This document shows positions 9,255-19,685 of a stretch of 50,373 bases of DNA, piece after piece. Position numbers and translations under genes: made by a program. The stretch spans positions 1-50,373 of the forward strand of contig NZ_JALBWM010000024.1 in the NCBI RefSeq assembly GCF_023895975.1, written 5' to 3'. Numbering within the stretch: position 1 is the first letter of the stretch; the number at the start of each line of letters is the position of its first letter. Below the pieces are notes generated by a model. That model had not been told where the DNA came from and searched no databases. It worked only from the letters and a program-made list of their open reading frames with translations. The DNA comes from Microbulbifer okhotskensis (GTDB lineage: Bacteria; Pseudomonadota; Gammaproteobacteria; Pseudomonadales; Cellvibrionaceae).

Positions 9255-9257
9255 TTC

Positions 9258-9374
9258 TTAGCCTTGACGCTGCTTGTGACGCGGCTCGGCGCTGCAGATT
9301 ACCCGCAGAACACCTTTGCGACGTACGATTTTGCAGTTACGGCAGATCTTTTTTACAGAAGCGCGTACTTTCAT
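9258..9374 (-). CDS. rpmJ: 50S ribosomal protein L36, zinc-binding form
   Basis: The 38-residue protein starts [15 protein letters not shown] and ends EPRHKQRQG. Cys11, Cys14, Cys27 and His33 give the full zinc ribbon (C+ type). It lies 41 bases after secY at the end of the spc operon, the usual position. It was found by reading the minus strand directly, since the frame is very short. Confidence 0.96.
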   Translation of the reverse strand: MKVRASVKKICRNCKIVRRKGVLRVICSAEPRHKQRQG

Positions 9375-9415
9375 GACCTTACCTCAATTCAATCAATCTG
9401 CGAGCAGGTGACGCA

Positions 9416-10762
9416 CTAGCGACGACCGTAGCTTTGCAGGTTCGCTTTTTTCATCATACCCTCGTACTGGTGTGACAGCAGATGCGATTGTACCTGCGCC
9501 ATAAAGTCCATCACTACTACTACAACGATCAGCAGTGAGGTACCCCCCAGATAGAAGGGAACGTTAAACCCAACCACCAGGAACTGCGGCAGCAGGGATA
9601 CCAGTGCGATATACACAGCACCCACCAGCGTGAGGCGAGTCAGAACGCTATCGATATAGCGAGCCGTCTGCTCTCCGGGACGAATGCCTGGAACATATGC
9701 ACCAGACTTTTTCAGGTTATCCGCAACTTCATTCGGGTTAAACATCAACGCCGTGTAGAAGAAGCAGAAGAAACCAATCAACAGTGCAAACAGAATAATG
9801 TTCAGTGGCTGCCCTGGTCCGAGCTGTAACGCCATCCATTTCAGTATTTCTGCACCGAGACCTTCCCCGCCCTCACCAAACCACTGCGCCAGTGTGGCCG
9901 GGAATAGCAAGATGCTGCTGGCGAAAATTACCGGGATTACACCCGCCATATTCACCTTCAGCGGCAAATGGCTCGCCTGTGCAGCCGGAGCTGCAGAATA
10001 ACGTCCCGCCTGACGCCTGGCGTGGTTGATAGTAATACGGCGTTGGCCGCGTTCCATCACAACCACAAAGAAGACGACGGCAAGCGCTACAACGCCAATC
10101 ATCAACAGCATGAGTATGTGCAGCTCACCCTGTCTTGCCTGCTCAAATGCCTGGCCGACGGCACCGGGTAATCCGGCAACGATACCAGCAAAAATCAGCA
10201 TCGAAATGCCGTTGCCAACACCGCGCTCAGTGATCTGCTCACCGAGCCACATCATAAATACAGCACCAGTCACCAGTGACGTCACCGCCACAAAGTAAAA
10301 ACCAAATGCAGGCTCAGATGAGTAAGCCAGACCCTGCCCCGCCAGCCCGAAAGTCATACCGACACCCTGAATCAGTGCCAGCATTACCGTCAGGTAACGG
10401 GTGTACTGGTTAATCTTGCGCCTTCCAGCCTCACCCTCCTTCTTCAATGCTTCCAGAGAGGGAGTCACCGCGCTCATCAACTGCATGATGATGGACGCGG
10501 AGATGTAGGGCATGATGCCCAGCGCCAAAATGCTCATCCTTTCCAGGGCGCCGCCTGAGAACATGTTAAACAGGCCAAGGATGGTTCCCTGGTTCTGATT
10601 AAACAGGTTTGACAGCTTTTCCGGATCAATGCCGGGCACCGGAATATGTGTCCCCAGACGATAAACAAGAATCGCTAGAAACAGAAAACGAAGGCGAGCC
10701 CAGAGCTCGCCCAATCCCTTGCTGTTGCCCAGGGGATTTCCACCGGATCCTGGTCGTGCCAT
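9416..10762 (-). CDS. secY: Protein translocase subunit SecY
   Basis: SecY is the central channel of the SecYEG translocon in the inner membrane. The 448-residue protein has ten hydrophobic segments. It begins with [30 protein letters not shown] split between the cytoplasmic start and TM1. The plug region follows, with [14 protein letters not shown] near 64-77, and the C-terminal cytosolic loops contain the conserved [12 protein letters not shown] near 359. It is in the spc operon, 11 bases after rplO. Its partner secE is also in this window. Confidence 0.98.
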   Translation of the reverse strand: MARPGSGGNPLGNSKGLGELWARLRFLFLAILVYRLGTHIPVPGIDPEKLSNLFNQNQGTILGLFNMFSGGALERMSILALGIMPYISASIIMQLMSAVTPSLEALKKEGEAGRRKINQYTRYLTVMLALIQGVGMTFGLAGQGLAYSSEPAFGFYFVAVTSLVTGAVFMMWLGEQITERGVGNGISMLIFAGIVAGLPGAVGQAFEQARQGELHILMLLMIGVVALAVVFFVVVMERGQRRITINHARRQAGRYSAAPAAQASHLPLKVNMAGVIPVIFASSILLFPATLAQWFGEGGEGLGAEILKWMALQLGPGQPLNIILFALLIGFFCFFYTALMFNPNEVADNLKKSGAYVPGIRPGEQTARYIDSVLTRLTLVGAVYIALVSLLPQFLVVGFNVPFYLGGTSLLIVVVVVMDFMAQVQSHLLSHQYEGMMKKANLQSYGRR

Positions 10763-10773
10763 TGGCGCCTCGA

Positions 10774-11208
10774 TTAATCTTCTATTTTACCGCCAGCAGC
10801 TTCGATCGCTGCCTTTGCGCCTTTGGTAATTCCCAGACCTTTCACGGTAACAGCTTTGCTCAGCTCTCCGGAGAGGAATACTTTGGCGCGCTTAATGTGG
10901 TTGCCGATAATATCGGCATTCTTCAGCGCTGCCAAATCGATTACCTCATTTTCTACCTTCGCCAGCTCAGCCAGACGTACTTCTGCGGTAAAGCGAGAAA
11001 CACGAGCGGTGAAACCGTACTTAGGTAGACGCTTCTGCAAAGGCATCTGACCGCCTTCGAAGCCTGGACGGACACTGCCGCCAGAACGCGCTTTTTGACC
11101 TTTGTGGCCGCGGCCACCGGTCTTACCCAATCCGCTACCAATACCGCGACCAACGCGTTTCGCGCTGTGCTTATGGCCCTGTGCGGGAGACAAGTCGTTC
11201 AAACGCAT
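10774..11208 (-). CDS. rplO: 50S ribosomal protein L15
   Basis: L15 is a late-assembling 50S protein. The start at 11208 gives 144 residues, the E. coli length, beginning [21 protein letters not shown] longer TTG start at 11223 would overlap rpmD and is rejected. The glycine-rich, basic [19 protein letters not shown] extension that threads into 23S rRNA is evident at about 19-37. It precedes secY. Confidence 0.97.
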   Translation of the reverse strand: MRLNDLSPAQGHKHSAKRVGRGIGSGLGKTGGRGHKGQKARSGGSVRPGFEGGQMPLQKRLPKYGFTARVSRFTAEVRLAELAKVENEVIDLAALKNADIIGNHIKRAKVFLSGELSKAVTVKGLGITKGAKAAIEAAGGKIED

Positions 11209-11209
11209 G

Positions 11210-11395
11210 TTATTCCCCCTCAACCTTAACCAGGTAGTTCACTTTATTGATCATGCCACGGACGGAAGGAGTATCTTCCACTTCCACTGTGTGGCCGATG
11301 CGGCGTAGGCCCAGACCGGCAACGCTCGCCTGATGGCTTTTCAGGCGTCCGTTGGTGCTTTTGGTCTGGGTCACTTTAATGGTCTTCATAGCCAT
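11210..11395 (-). CDS. rpmD: 50S ribosomal protein L30
   Basis: This small 50S protein of 61 residues carries the family core [19 protein letters not shown] (20-38) and ends [13 protein letters not shown]. coli L30 has 59 residues. The second Met (residue 3) could be the true start, giving 59. It lies between rpsE and rplO, one base before the rplO ATG. Confidence 0.97.
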   Translation of the reverse strand: MAMKTIKVTQTKSTNGRLKSHQASVAGLGLRRIGHTVEVEDTPSVRGMINKVNYLVKVEGE

Positions 11396-11433
11396 GGTCT
11401 TAACCCACCAATAACCTTAAATCTGGGCTGTGA

Positions 11434-11940
11434 TTAGCCCAGAATCTCTTCGACAGATTTACCGCGCTTGGCCGCTACATCTTCCGGGCTCTGCATTTGC
11501 TCCAGAGCTTTGAAAGTTGCGCGAACTACGTTCACCGGGTTGGTGGAGCCGTAGCACTTAGCCAATACGTTGTGCACACCAGCCATTTCCAGTACGGAGC
11601 GCATTGCACCGCCGGCAATTACGCCGGTACCCTGGGAAGCGGGCTGCATGTAAATCTTGGAACCGCCGTGACGACCATTGATAGCGTACTGGATGGTATC
11701 ACCATTCAGGTCTACCTGGATCATATTGCGGCGCGCAGCTTCCATCGCTTTCTGAATCGCAACTGGCACTTCACGCGCCTTGCCACGACCGAAACCGACA
11801 CGGCCATTGCCATCACCAACAACAGTCAGTGCAGTAAAGGCGAAGATACGACCACCTTTTACAGTCTTGGCAACGCGGTTGACCTGGACCAGCTTTTCCT
11901 GCAGGCCTTCGTCGTTGCTTTTGTCTTTCTCTCTAGCCAT
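11434..11940 (-). CDS. rpsE: 30S ribosomal protein S5
   Basis: S5 lies at the mRNA entry site and affects decoding fidelity. The 168 residues include the N-terminal [18 protein letters not shown] and the loop [18 protein letters not shown] near 42-59, where spectinomycin-resistance changes occur in other bacteria. The sequence here looks wild type. It stands in the spc operon after rplR. Confidence 0.98.
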   Translation of the reverse strand: MAREKDKSNDEGLQEKLVQVNRVAKTVKGGRIFAFTALTVVGDGNGRVGFGRGKAREVPVAIQKAMEAARRNMIQVDLNGDTIQYAINGRHGGSKIYMQPASQGTGVIAGGAMRSVLEMAGVHNVLAKCYGSTNPVNVVRATFKALEQMQSPEDVAAKRGKSVEEILG

Positions 11941-11950
11941 AACTCAACCC

Positions 11951-12301
11951 TTAGAATTTCAAACCGGCTTCGCGGGCAGCTTCAGCCAGAGCCTTAACAC
12001 GGCCATGGTACTTGAAACCACTGCGATCAAAGGCAACTTCTTCAACACCGGCGGCCTTGGCACGCTCAGCGATCAGTTTGCCAACCGCGGTAGCAGCGTC
12101 AGCGTTACCGGTTTTATCTGAGCGCAGGTCCTTGTCGAGGGTAGAGGCGGAAGCCAGTACCGCATTGCCTTCGGCAGACAGGATCTGTGCATATATGTGG
12201 CGCGGGGTGCGGTTCACGGTTAAGCGAACGGCGCCCAGCTCACGGATCTTGGCGCGGGCACGACGTGCACGACGCAAGCGAGATGCTTTCTTAACGTTCA
12301 T
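11951..12301 (-). CDS. rplR: 50S ribosomal protein L18
   Basis: L18 binds 5S rRNA with L5 and places it on the 50S. The basic N terminus [20 protein letters not shown] and the C-terminal [20 protein letters not shown] are diagnostic. The length is 116 against 117 in E. coli. It is 13 bases after rplF. Confidence 0.98.
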   Translation of the reverse strand: MNVKKASRLRRARRARAKIRELGAVRLTVNRTPRHIYAQILSAEGNAVLASASTLDKDLRSDKTGNADAATAVGKLIAERAKAAGVEEVAFDRSGFKYHGRVKALAEAAREAGLKF

Positions 12302-12314
12302 ATCTATGCCCTAT

Positions 12315-12848
12315 TTACTTCTTCTTGGCCTCTTTACGATACACGCGCTCATCAGCATATCGGACACCCTTACCTTTGTAGGGCTCCGGCGGACGGAACG
12401 CACGGATCTCAGCGGCCACTTGGCCCAGCAGCTGTTTATTGCTGCTTTTCAGTACGATTTCAGTCTGGGATGGCGTTTCCGCAGTCACGCCTTCCGGCAA
12501 CTGATAATCGATCGGATGGGAGAAGCCCAGGGTTAGGTTAACCGCTTTACCGGTTGCTTTCGCACGATAACCAACACCCAGCAACTGAAGCTTCTTCTCG
12601 AAGCCCTTGCTTACGCCTATCACCATGTTATTGACCAGCGCACGGGTAGTTCCCGCGAGTGCTCTGGCCTGCTTGGAGTTATTACGTGTAGAGAAAGTCA
12701 GCTGGCTTTCGGCCTGGCTTACTTCCACATCACTGTGAACAACCATATCCAGGTTACCACTACCGCCTTTAACAGCGATGTCTTGACCGTTCAGGTCAAC
12801 GGTAACACCTGCGGGGATAACTATCGGACTATTTGCTACTCGAGACAT
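12315..12848 (-). CDS. rplF: 50S ribosomal protein L6
   Basis: L6 stands near the GTPase centre and the sarcin-ricin loop. The 177 residues match E. coli exactly. They consist of two similar domains and the C-terminal signature [14 protein letters not shown] near 153-166. It begins [15 protein letters not shown]. The spc operon order rpsH-rplF-rplR is kept. Confidence 0.98.
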   Translation of the reverse strand: MSRVANSPIVIPAGVTVDLNGQDIAVKGGSGNLDMVVHSDVEVSQAESQLTFSTRNNSKQARALAGTTRALVNNMVIGVSKGFEKKLQLLGVGYRAKATGKAVNLTLGFSHPIDYQLPEGVTAETPSQTEIVLKSSNKQLLGQVAAEIRAFRPPEPYKGKGVRYADERVYRKEAKKK

Positions 12849-12860
12849 TGTAACCCCCGC

Positions 12861-13253
12861 TTAGAATACGGTGCAGAGCACTTCGCCACCGACACCGGCC
12901 TGACGTGCAGCACGATCCGTCATCACACCTTTGGAGGTGGAAACGATCGCGATGCCCAGACCGCCACGTACGGTTGGCAGAGCTTTCTTACCAGTGTAAG
13001 AGCGCAGGCCAGGACGAGAAACACGGTCCAGCTCAGCGATAACCGGCTTGCCCTGAAAATATTTCAGCGCAATGGTCAGTTCAGGCTTGCTGCCTTCACT
13101 TACATTTAAATCGGTAACATAACCTTCGTCTTTCAGGACTTTGGCTACCGCTACCTTCACTTTGGATGATGGCAGTGTGACTTCCGCCTTTCCGCGAGCC
13201 AGGGCGTTGCGGATGCGAGTCAGCATATCTGCCAACGGATCTTGCATACTCAT
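12861..13253 (-). CDS. rpsH: 30S ribosomal protein S8
   Basis: S8 is a primary 16S rRNA binder and, in E. coli, the translational repressor of the spc operon. The 130-residue protein begins [18 protein letters not shown] and carries the C-terminal [24 protein letters not shown]-binding block, split here by normal variation. It follows rpsN by 40 bases. Confidence 0.97.
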   Translation of the reverse strand: MSMQDPLADMLTRIRNALARGKAEVTLPSSKVKVAVAKVLKDEGYVTDLNVSEGSKPELTIALKYFQGKPVIAELDRVSRPGLRSYTGKKALPTVRGGLGIAIVSTSKGVMTDRAARQAGVGGEVLCTVF

Positions 13254-13293
13254 TTTATGAGACTCCTCAAATCTGCCTTAAACCGGCTGATAA

Positions 13294-13599
13294 TTACCAG
13301 CTGGACTTCACCAGGCCAGGAACATCACCACGCATTGCGGCTTCGCGAAGCTTGTTACGGCACAAGCCGAACTTGCGATAGACAGCGTGGGGGCGACCAG
13401 TGATACGACAGCGACGTTGCTGACGTACCGGGCTTGCATCGCGCGGCATTTTCTGCAGCTTGAGTTGAGCCTCCCACTGTTCCTCTTCGGAAGCAGTGGC
13501 ACTGGCGATGATCGCCTTCAGCTCTTGACGCTTCTCGGCGTACTTAGCTGCGGTTCGAGCGCGCTTGTTTTCACGCGCAATCATGGATTTCTTCGCCAT
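13294..13599 (-). CDS. rpsN: 30S ribosomal protein S14, zinc-free form
   Basis: The 101 residues match the long type found in E. coli. The protein lacks the CxxC...CxxC zinc ribbon: only isolated cysteines occur near RCRITGRP and [10 protein letters not shown]. It is basic throughout. It lies between rplE and rpsH in the spc operon. Confidence 0.97.
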   Translation of the reverse strand: MAKKSMIARENKRARTAAKYAEKRQELKAIIASATASEEEQWEAQLKLQKMPRDASPVRQQRRCRITGRPHAVYRKFGLCRNKLREAAMRGDVPGLVKSSW

Positions 13600-13608
13600 G
13601 GAATCCTC

Positions 13609-14148
13609 TTAACCCTTAAACGGGAAGTTGAACGCTTTCAGCAGCGCACGACCTTCGTCGTCGTTTGCAGCTGTGGTTGTAATACAAATATCCAGACCGC
13701 GAATCTTGTCTACTTTGTCGTAGTCAACTTCGGGGAAGATAATTTGCTCGGTCACACCCATAGAGAAGTTACCGCGGCCGTCGAACTGCTTCGGGCTAAT
13801 GCCTCGGAAGTCGCGGATACGCGGAATCGCGATATCGATCAGACGCTCCAGAAACTCATACATGCGCTCACCGCGCAGAGTTACCTTGCAACCGATCGGC
13901 CAGCCGTCGCGAATCTTAAAGCCCGCAATAGATTTGCGAGCATTAGTAACGATGGGTTTTTGACCAGAAATTGCTGTCATGTCACTGACAGCGTGCTCCA
14001 GCACCTTCTTATCACCAGTCGCTTCACCAACACCCATGTTGATGGTGATCTTGGTGATGCGCGGCACTGCCATCACATTCTCGAGACCCAGCTCGTCCTT
14101 AAGCTTGGTCGCGAGGTCCTTAGTGTAGAGCTCTTTAAGCTTTGCCAT
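13609..14148 (-). CDS. rplE: 50S ribosomal protein L5
   Basis: L5 brings 5S rRNA to the 50S and touches P-site tRNA. The 179 residues equal the E. coli length. Recognisable blocks are [15 protein letters not shown] near 29-43, [19 protein letters not shown] near 63-81 and [18 protein letters not shown] [15 protein letters not shown] near 132-146. It lies 30 bases after rplX. Confidence 0.98.
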   Translation of the reverse strand: MAKLKELYTKDLATKLKDELGLENVMAVPRITKITINMGVGEATGDKKVLEHAVSDMTAISGQKPIVTNARKSIAGFKIRDGWPIGCKVTLRGERMYEFLERLIDIAIPRIRDFRGISPKQFDGRGNFSMGVTEQIIFPEVDYDKVDKIRGLDICITTTAANDDEGRALLKAFNFPFKG

Positions 14149-14178
14149 GATCTACCAACCTGCTCTTGCGCTAAAGCC

Positions 14179-14490
14179 TTAAACGGCTTCGCCGCTGGAT
14201 TTGAAGACGCGAATCTTAGTGCCGTCTTCCAGTACTTTAAAGCCTACCCGGTCAGCCTTCTGGGTACCGGGGTTGAAGATGGCAACGTTGGAAGCTTGGA
14301 TTGCCGCTTCTTTTTCAACGATGCCGCCAGCAACGCCCATTTGGGGGTTTGGCTTTTGGTGCTTCTTGATCATCTGTATGCCGGCAACAATCAGGCGGCC
14401 GTCGTTCAGTACTTTACGTACTGAACCACGCTTGCCCTTGTCGCGACCGGCGATAACGATCACTTCGTCGTCACGCTTGATCTTGCGCAT
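14179..14490 (-). CDS. rplX: 50S ribosomal protein L24
   Basis: L24 initiates 50S assembly and sits at the tunnel exit. The 103 residues start with the KOW motif [18 protein letters not shown] (residues 7-24). The body keeps [16 protein letters not shown] near 34-50. It is 20 bases after rplN. The start MRKIKRDD is the family start. Confidence 0.98.
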   Translation of the reverse strand: MRKIKRDDEVIVIAGRDKGKRGSVRKVLNDGRLIVAGIQMIKKHQKPNPQMGVAGGIVEKEAAIQASNVAIFNPGTQKADRVGFKVLEDGTKIRVFKSSGEAV

Positions 14491-14510
14491 AACTATTCTC
14501 CGCTCAAGGC

Positions 14511-14879
14511 CTAGATAACTTCGGGAGCGAGGGAGATGATCTTCATGAACTTCTCACCGCGCAGTTCGCGAGTCACCGGACCAAAAATACGGGTGCCAAC
14601 CGGCGCCAGTTGCTGGTTCAGCAATACCGCTGCGTTATCGTCAAATTTAATCAGGGAACCGTCCGCGCGACGCACACCTTTTCTGGTGCGCACCACGACA
14701 GCATTCATTACCTGACCCTTCTTCACTTTACCGCGGGGAATGGCTTCCTTAACGGTTACCTTGATAATGTCGCCCACGCCGGCATAACGACGATGGGAGC
14801 CGCCCAGCACCTTGATGCACATGACGCGGCGAGCCCCACTGTTGTCAGCTACTTCTAAGTAAGATTCCGCTTGAATCAT
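14511..14879 (-). CDS. rplN: 50S ribosomal protein L14
   Basis: L14 forms intersubunit bridges with 16S rRNA. The 122 residues start [18 protein letters not shown] and contain the family signature for a strongly basic [18 protein letters not shown] near 59-76. The C-terminal [21 protein letters not shown] is typical. It opens the spc gene set, 46 bases after rpsQ. No separate spc promoter was identified. Confidence 0.98.
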   Translation of the reverse strand: MIQAESYLEVADNSGARRVMCIKVLGGSHRRYAGVGDIIKVTVKEAIPRGKVKKGQVMNAVVVRTRKGVRRADGSLIKFDDNAAVLLNQQLAPVGTRIFGPVTRELRGEKFMKIISLAPEVI

Positions 14880-14925
14880 TGTCTCTCTCCGAAACCTTTC
14901 AATTCGGCAGTCAATGCGCTAGGGG

Positions 14926-15189
14926 TTATACCTTCGCCGCACGCTCTACAATTTTCTGTAAGGCCCAGGATTTGCTCTTGGACAGCGGACGAGATTCCTC
15001 GATGATTACAACATCACCGATGCTGCAATCATTGTTCTCATCATGAGCCTTAAGCTTTGTGGACTTGTTTACAATTTTGCCGTAGATCGGGTGCTTAACA
15101 CGGCGCTCGATCAAAACGGTGATGGTTTTATCCATCTTGTCACTCACAACCTTACCGGTCAGAGTACGCTTCAGTTTTGCTTCAGCCAT
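14926..15189 (-). CDS. rpsQ: 30S ribosomal protein S17
   Basis: This primary 16S binder has the OB fold. The 87 residues include [20 protein letters not shown] near 10-29, the block HPIYGKIV and the C-terminal [10 protein letters not shown]. It is the last gene of the S10 set, two bases after rpmC. Confidence 0.98.
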   Translation of the reverse strand: MAEAKLKRTLTGKVVSDKMDKTITVLIERRVKHPIYGKIVNKSTKLKAHDENNDCSIGDVVIIEESRPLSKSKSWALQKIVERAAKV

Positions 15190-15191
15190 GA

Positions 15192-15383
15192 TTAATTACC
15201 TGCCTTCTCGGTCAACACAGTCTTTATGCGAGCAATGTCGCGACGAGTCTGCTTCAGCAGATGAGTCTGAGCCAGTTGACCGGTGGATTTTTGCATACGA
15301 AGCTTAAATTGCGCTTCGAGCTGGTTCAGCAGTTCCTGGTTCAGCTCTTCAACTGACTTTTCGCGTAGATCTGCAGTCTTCAT
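15192..15383 (-). CDS. rpmC: 50S ribosomal protein L29
   Basis: L29 is a small two-helix protein at the tunnel exit, near the SRP and trigger factor docking site. The 63 residues begin [19 protein letters not shown] and end [15 protein letters not shown]. Its ATG overlaps the rplP stop in a TAATG arrangement, which gives translational coupling. Confidence 0.98.
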   Translation of the reverse strand: MKTADLREKSVEELNQELLNQLEAQFKLRMQKSTGQLAQTHLLKQTRRDIARIKTVLTEKAGN

Positions 15384-15796
15384 TACATCACCGAACGCTT
15401 AACGAAAGTTGTCTTTACAGGTAGCTTGGCCGCAGCAAGTGCGAAAGCCTCACGAGCCAGCTCTTCGGTTACACCCTCCATCTCATAGAGGACTTTACCC
15501 GGCTGAATCTGAGCTACCCAGTACTCAACGCCACCTTTACCTTTACCCATACGAACTTCCAGGGGTTTATTGGTAATTGGCTTGTCCGGAAACACACGAA
15601 TCCAGATTTTACCGCCACGTTTAATGTGACGAGTCATTGCGCGACGAGCTGCTTCGATCTGACGCGCAGTAATGCGTCCACGACCGATAGCCTTTAGGCC
15701 AAACTCGCCAAAGCTCACTTTAGAGCCGCGCTGAGAAAGACCGCGGTTGCGCCCCTTCTGTACCTTGCGGAATTTTGTACGCTTTGGTTGTAGCAT
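15383..15796 (-). CDS. rplP: 50S ribosomal protein L16
   Basis: L16 helps form the A site of the 50S. The 137 residues begin [19 protein letters not shown] and contain [20 protein letters not shown] sequence near 70-86 ([18 protein letters not shown]), then [14 protein letters not shown]. The Arg in this block that is hydroxylated in E. coli (Arg81 there) lies within GKGKGG's neighbourhood. It is 11 bases after rpsC. Confidence 0.98.
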   Translation of the reverse strand: MLQPKRTKFRKVQKGRNRGLSQRGSKVSFGEFGLKAIGRGRITARQIEAARRAMTRHIKRGGKIWIRVFPDKPITNKPLEVRMGKGKGGVEYWVAQIQPGKVLYEMEGVTEELAREAFALAAAKLPVKTTFVKRSVM

Positions 15797-15807
15797 CTGC
15801 GTACCCC

Positions 15808-16488
15808 CTATTTAGCAGCTTTCTTGCGGCTCTTCGCCGGCTTCTCATCGGGCACTTCGTCACCGATGACTTCGCCTTTAAAGATCCAAACTTTGATACC
15901 GATAATGCCGTAAGTAGTCTTCGCTTCAACATTGGCGTAGTCGATGTTGGCACGTAGGGTGTGCAGGGGCACACGGCCTTCGCGATACCACTCGGTACGT
16001 GCGATTTCCGCACCGCCGAGACGACCACTCACTTGAATCTTGATACCTTGGGCGCCCTGACGCATAGCGTTTTGTACGGCACGCTTCATAGCGCGACGGA
16101 ACATAACACGACGTTCCAGCTGTTGGGCAACGTTCTGGCCAACCAGAGCGGCGTCCACATCAGGCTTGCGCACTTCTTCGATATCGATGTGCACAGGTAC
16201 GCCCATCTGCGCGCTAACTTCTTTGCGCAGACGTTCTACGTCCTCACCTTTTTTACCGATCACGATGCCTGGACGTGCAGTGTGAATAGTCACACGTGCA
16301 GTATTCGCCGGACGTTCGATTTCGATACGGCTCACAGAAGCGTGGGCCAGTTTTTTGCGAATAAATTCGCGAACTTTCAGATCCGTGTACAGCTTGTCTG
16401 CGTACTCGTCGCTGCCGGCATACCAAACAGAAGTATGCTTTTTAACGATACCCAGACGAATGCCGGTAGGATGTACTTTTTGTCCCAT
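15808..16488 (-). CDS. rpsC: 30S ribosomal protein S3
   Basis: S3 guards the mRNA entry tunnel with S4 and S5. The 226 residues contain an N-terminal KH domain with the GxxG loop in [14 protein letters not shown] near 75-88, and a C-terminal domain with [20 protein letters not shown] near 145-164. The tail is rich in Lys. It follows rplV by 19 bases. Confidence 0.98.
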   Translation of the reverse strand: MGQKVHPTGIRLGIVKKHTSVWYAGSDEYADKLYTDLKVREFIRKKLAHASVSRIEIERPANTARVTIHTARPGIVIGKKGEDVERLRKEVSAQMGVPVHIDIEEVRKPDVDAALVGQNVAQQLERRVMFRRAMKRAVQNAMRQGAQGIKIQVSGRLGGAEIARTEWYREGRVPLHTLRANIDYANVEAKTTYGIIGIKVWIFKGEVIGDEVPDEKPAKSRKKAAK

Positions 16489-16507
16489 GGTTTTCTCGCC
16501 TGCTCTC

Positions 16508-16840
16508 TTATTTCTCGGCCACTTTCACAGTGATGTGACAAGTACGCTTAAGAATGCGATCAGCACGACCTTTCGCACGCGGTTTAATGCGCTTCATAGT
16601 CATACCTTCGTCCACAAAAACTGTAGAAACCTTTAGTTCGTCAACGTCAGCACCTTCGTTATGTTCGGCATTAGCAATCGCCGACTCCAGTACCTTCTTG
16701 ACGATCGCTGCACCCTTTTTAGTACTGAATGCCAGTATATCCAGGGCTTCTTCAACGCCTTTACCGCGAACCTGATCAGCTACCAGTCGCGCCTTTTGCG
16801 CCGATAGACGTGCGCCGCGTAATTTTGCTGCTACTTCCAT
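16508..16840 (-). CDS. rplV: 50S ribosomal protein L22
   Basis: L22's long beta hairpin lines the exit tunnel, where macrolide-resistance changes fall. The 110 residues equal E. coli. The hairpin region near 80-95 ([20 protein letters not shown]) is intact. It starts [20 protein letters not shown] and lies 15 bases after rpsS. Confidence 0.98.
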   Translation of the reverse strand: MEVAAKLRGARLSAQKARLVADQVRGKGVEEALDILAFSTKKGAAIVKKVLESAIANAEHNEGADVDELKVSTVFVDEGMTMKRIKPRAKGRADRILKRTCHITVKVAEK

Positions 16841-16855
16841 CTTTATAACCTCGGC

Positions 16856-17134
16856 TTAGCGCTTCTTCGCTTTCTTGTCCGCAGTATGACCGCGGTAAGT
16901 GCGGGTAGCAGCGAACTCGCCCAGCTTGTGGCCAACCATTTCTTCGCTAACCATAACGGGCACATGTTGACGACCGTTGTGAACGGCAATCGTTAGTCCA
17001 ACCATTTCCGGCATAATCATGGAACGGCGGGACCAGGTTTTAATCGGTCGACGATCATTGGCTTCAATCGCCGCCTCCACCTTTTTGACCAAATGCAGGT
17101 CAATAAAGGGACCTTTCTTTAATGAGCGTGGCAC
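16856..17134 (-). CDS. rpsS: 30S ribosomal protein S19
   Basis: S19 pairs with S13 in the 30S head. The 92 residues begin [20 protein letters not shown] and carry the [20 protein letters not shown] block near 33-52, plus the C-terminal [20 protein letters not shown]. It is 41 bases after rplB. Confidence 0.98.
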   Translation of the reverse strand: MPRSLKKGPFIDLHLVKKVEAAIEANDRRPIKTWSRRSMIMPEMVGLTIAVHNGRQHVPVMVSEEMVGHKLGEFAATRTYRGHTADKKAKKR

Positions 17135-17175
17135 TGTCGATTCCTCTCTAGCTGCTCAGACAGACATCGCGCGGC

Positions 17176-18000
17176 TTACTTGCCGCGACGACGTACAATC
17201 ATCTTATCGGTGCGCTTGTTCTTGCGCGTTTTCTTACCCTTAGTCGGAACGCCCCACGGAGTAACCGGGTGACGGCCACCAGAGGTACGGCCTTCACCAC
17301 CACCATGCGGGTGATCCACCGGGTTCATCGCCACACCGCGAACGGTAGGGCGAACACCACGCCAGCGGGCAGCACCAGCTTTACCTAGCTTGCGCAGGCT
17401 GTGCTCGGAGTTGCTCACTTCACCCAGGGTTGCGCGGCACTCAGCGAGTACTTTGCGCATTTCGCCGGAACGCAGACGAATAGTCGCATACTGACCTTCA
17501 CGCGCTACCAGCTGCACAGAGGCACCAGCAGAACGGGCCAGCTGAGCACCTTTGCCTGGTTTCAGCTCAATCGCGTGAATTACAGAACCCACCGGAACGT
17601 TGCGCAGAGGCAGAGTGTTACCCACAACAATCGGTGCGGCATCGCCGGACTGAATGGTGGCGCCCGCCTTAAGGCCTTTCGGTGCGAGGATGTAACGACG
17701 CTCACCGTCTGCGTAACACACCAGAGCGATGTGTGCGCTGCGGTTCGGATCGTATTCCAAGCGCTCAACTTTAGCCGGAATACCGTCTTTGTTACGCTTG
17801 AAATCGACTACGCGATAGTGCTGCTTGTGACCACCACCGATATGACGGGTAGTGATACGACCATTGTTGTTACGGCCACCGCTTTTGCTTTTACTCTCCA
17901 ACAGAGGAGCGTAAGGAGCACCTTTATGCAGGTCGGTGTTAACAACCTTAACAAGGTGACGACGGCCGGCGGAGGTCGGTTTTGTTTTTACAATTGCCAT
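17176..18000 (-). CDS. rplB: 50S ribosomal protein L2
   Basis: L2 is one of the oldest 50S proteins and is needed for subunit joining and the peptidyl-transferase centre. The 274 residues contain [20 protein letters not shown] near 42-61 and the C-terminal [20 protein letters not shown], including the conserved His near 230. It starts [20 protein letters not shown] and is 14 bases after rplW. Confidence 0.99.
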   Translation of the reverse strand: MAIVKTKPTSAGRRHLVKVVNTDLHKGAPYAPLLESKSKSGGRNNNGRITTRHIGGGHKQHYRVVDFKRNKDGIPAKVERLEYDPNRSAHIALVCYADGERRYILAPKGLKAGATIQSGDAAPIVVGNTLPLRNVPVGSVIHAIELKPGKGAQLARSAGASVQLVAREGQYATIRLRSGEMRKVLAECRATLGEVSNSEHSLRKLGKAGAARWRGVRPTVRGVAMNPVDHPHGGGEGRTSGGRHPVTPWGVPTKGKKTRKNKRTDKMIVRRRGK

Positions 18001-18014
18001 TGTAACAGTCCCCT

Positions 18015-18311
18015 TTACTCAGCAGCTTCAAAGTTGATGTCGCTGCCTTCAGCCAGACGAACGTAGGCTTTTTTCCAATCACTGCGACGGCCCATGCCAT
18101 TGCGAGTACGCTTGGTTTTGCCCTTCACGTTCACGGTGCGAACTTGCTCAACGGAAACGTTAAACAGTTTCTCTACCGCAGCCTTGATCTCAGCTTTTTC
18201 AGCATCGGCGGACACCTTAAAAACTACCTGGTTGGCACTATCGGCTAGCCCAGCAGCTTTTTCGGAAATTACCGGGCCCAGCAGTACTTTGTAGAGTCGC
18301 TCTTGGTTCAT
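18015..18311 (-). CDS. rplW: 50S ribosomal protein L23
   Basis: L23 docks trigger factor and SRP at the tunnel exit. The 98 residues begin [20 protein letters not shown] and contain the loop [20 protein letters not shown] near 63-82. Its ATG overlaps the rplD stop by four bases, so the two genes are coupled. Confidence 0.98.
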   Translation of the reverse strand: MNQERLYKVLLGPVISEKAAGLADSANQVVFKVSADAEKAEIKAAVEKLFNVSVEQVRTVNVKGKTKRTRNGMGRRSDWKKAYVRLAEGSDINFEAAE

Positions 18312-18922
18312 CCCAGCACCTCTTCAATTTTCTTGAGCGCAGAAACGGTAACCACGACCTTATCAAAGCGAATCAGGCTTACGGGATCGATTGCCTGTAC
18401 ATCGCGGACATCGATCTTGTGCAAGTTGCGTGAGGCAAGGTAGAGGTTTTCACTAACCTCTTCAGTCACGATCAGCGCGTCGGACAAGTCAAACTGAGCC
18501 AGCTTGCTTACCAATTGCTTGGTCTTGGGAGCGTCCACATTGAAGGACTCAACCACTACCAGGCGTTCCTGACGAGCCAGCTCAGACAGAATGCAACGCA
18601 GCGCGGCGCGGTACATTTTCTTGTTCAGCTTAACGCTGTGATCGCGCGGGTCAGCGGCAAATGTTACACCACCAGAGCGCCACAGCGGGCTGCGAATAGT
18701 ACCGGCTCGAGCGCGGCCAGTACCTTTTTGGCGCCAGGGCTTTTTACCACCACCGGAAACGTCGGAACGATTCTTCTGCGCCTTGGTACCCTGGCGAGCG
18801 CCGGCCATATAGGCCACGACTGCCTGGTGTACCAGATCTTGGTTGAACTCACGTCCGAAGGTCACTTCAGAGACAGCTACTGTGCCTTTAGCGCCTTCGG
18901 GAGTAGCGATATTCAGTTCCAT
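18308..18922 (-). CDS. rplD: 50S ribosomal protein L4
   Basis: L4 has an extended loop in the exit tunnel and in E. coli also controls the S10 operon through its leader. The 204 residues have the loop [20 protein letters not shown] near 57-76 with the Lys and Gly residues where macrolide-resistance changes arise. They are unchanged here. It begins [19 protein letters not shown]. Confidence 0.98.
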   Translation of the reverse strand: MELNIATPEGAKGTVAVSEVTFGREFNQDLVHQAVVAYMAGARQGTKAQKNRSDVSGGGKKPWRQKGTGRARAGTIRSPLWRSGGVTFAADPRDHSVKLNKKMYRAALRCILSELARQERLVVVESFNVDAPKTKQLVSKLAQFDLSDALIVTEEVSENLYLASRNLHKIDVRDVQAIDPVSLIRFDKVVVTVSALKKIEEVLG

Positions 18923-18940
18923 ATCTATTTTCCCTCAGAC

Positions 18941-19576
18941 TTAGGCTTTAACTGCCGGGCGAACGATCACACTACCACCGGGAGCGCCGGGTACGGCACC
19001 TTTAACCAGCAACAGGTTACGCTCTGCGTCGACACGAACAACTTCCAGGTTTTGCACGGTTACGCGCTCAGCACCCATATGTCCAGCCATCTTCTTGCCT
19101 TTCCATACGCGGCCAGGAGTCTGACACTGACCGATAGAACCGGGTGCGCGGTGAGACAGGGAGTTACCGTGGGTTGCGTCCTGCATACTGAAATTCCAGC
19201 GCTTAATGCCGCCCTGAAAACCTTTACCTTTGGAAGTGCCGGTTACGTCGATCTTCTGGCCAGCTTCAAAACTGGAAACAGTGATTTCAGAACCGATTTC
19301 GAAAGTCTCTTCAGAACTATCTGTACGCAGTTCGAAAAGATTGGTGCCAGCCTCTACATTGGCTTTGGCGAAGTGGCCCGCTTCGGGCTTGGAGACACGG
19401 GAAGCCTTACGGTTACCTACTGCTACTTGAACAGCGGTATAGCCATCAGTTTCCTGAGTTTTCACCTGGGTGACGCGATTCGGAGCAACCTCAACAACGG
19501 TTACCGGAATGGACACGCCATCTTCGGTGAAGATGCGAGTCATGCCGCTTTTGCGGCCGACAATACCTATAGTCAT
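18941..19576 (-). CDS. rplC: 50S ribosomal protein L3
   Basis: L3 reaches the peptidyl-transferase centre. The 211 residues include [11 protein letters not shown], then [20 protein letters not shown] near 143-162. The Gln in GQCQTPGR corresponds to the residue methylated by PrmB in E. coli. It begins [20 protein letters not shown]. The gap to rpsJ is 109 bases and holds no gene. Confidence 0.98.
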   Translation of the reverse strand: MTIGIVGRKSGMTRIFTEDGVSIPVTVVEVAPNRVTQVKTQETDGYTAVQVAVGNRKASRVSKPEAGHFAKANVEAGTNLFELRTDSSEETFEIGSEITVSSFEAGQKIDVTGTSKGKGFQGGIKRWNFSMQDATHGNSLSHRAPGSIGQCQTPGRVWKGKKMAGHMGAERVTVQNLEVVRVDAERNLLLVKGAVPGAPGGSVIVRPAVKA

Positions 19577-19685
19577 CTTATTAACCTCTCAGTGCACGGG
19601 GCTTTAACCCACTGCGGCCGCCCAATTTCAGAGCGTTACACCACCCAAACCTTTTTCGTTCGGGATTCGGTAGTTAGTAAAAGTG

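Larger units (their letters stand above)
8914..9257 (-). promoter_or_regulatory. Long leader or gap between rpmJ and rpsM
   Basis: This 344-base gap separates spc from alpha. It contains CCTCAA/TTGAGG arms near 9150-9167, a GC-rich imperfect hairpin followed by six T on the minus strand near 8995-9025, and a candidate promoter at 9027-9055. No open frame is credible. In E. coli the S4-binding pseudoknot lies just before rpsM. I cannot confirm such a fold here by eye. Confidence 0.5.

Noticed and set aside
13387..14424. A 345-codon plus-strand frame over rpsN, rplE and rplX
   Set aside because: It is antisense to three certain genes.
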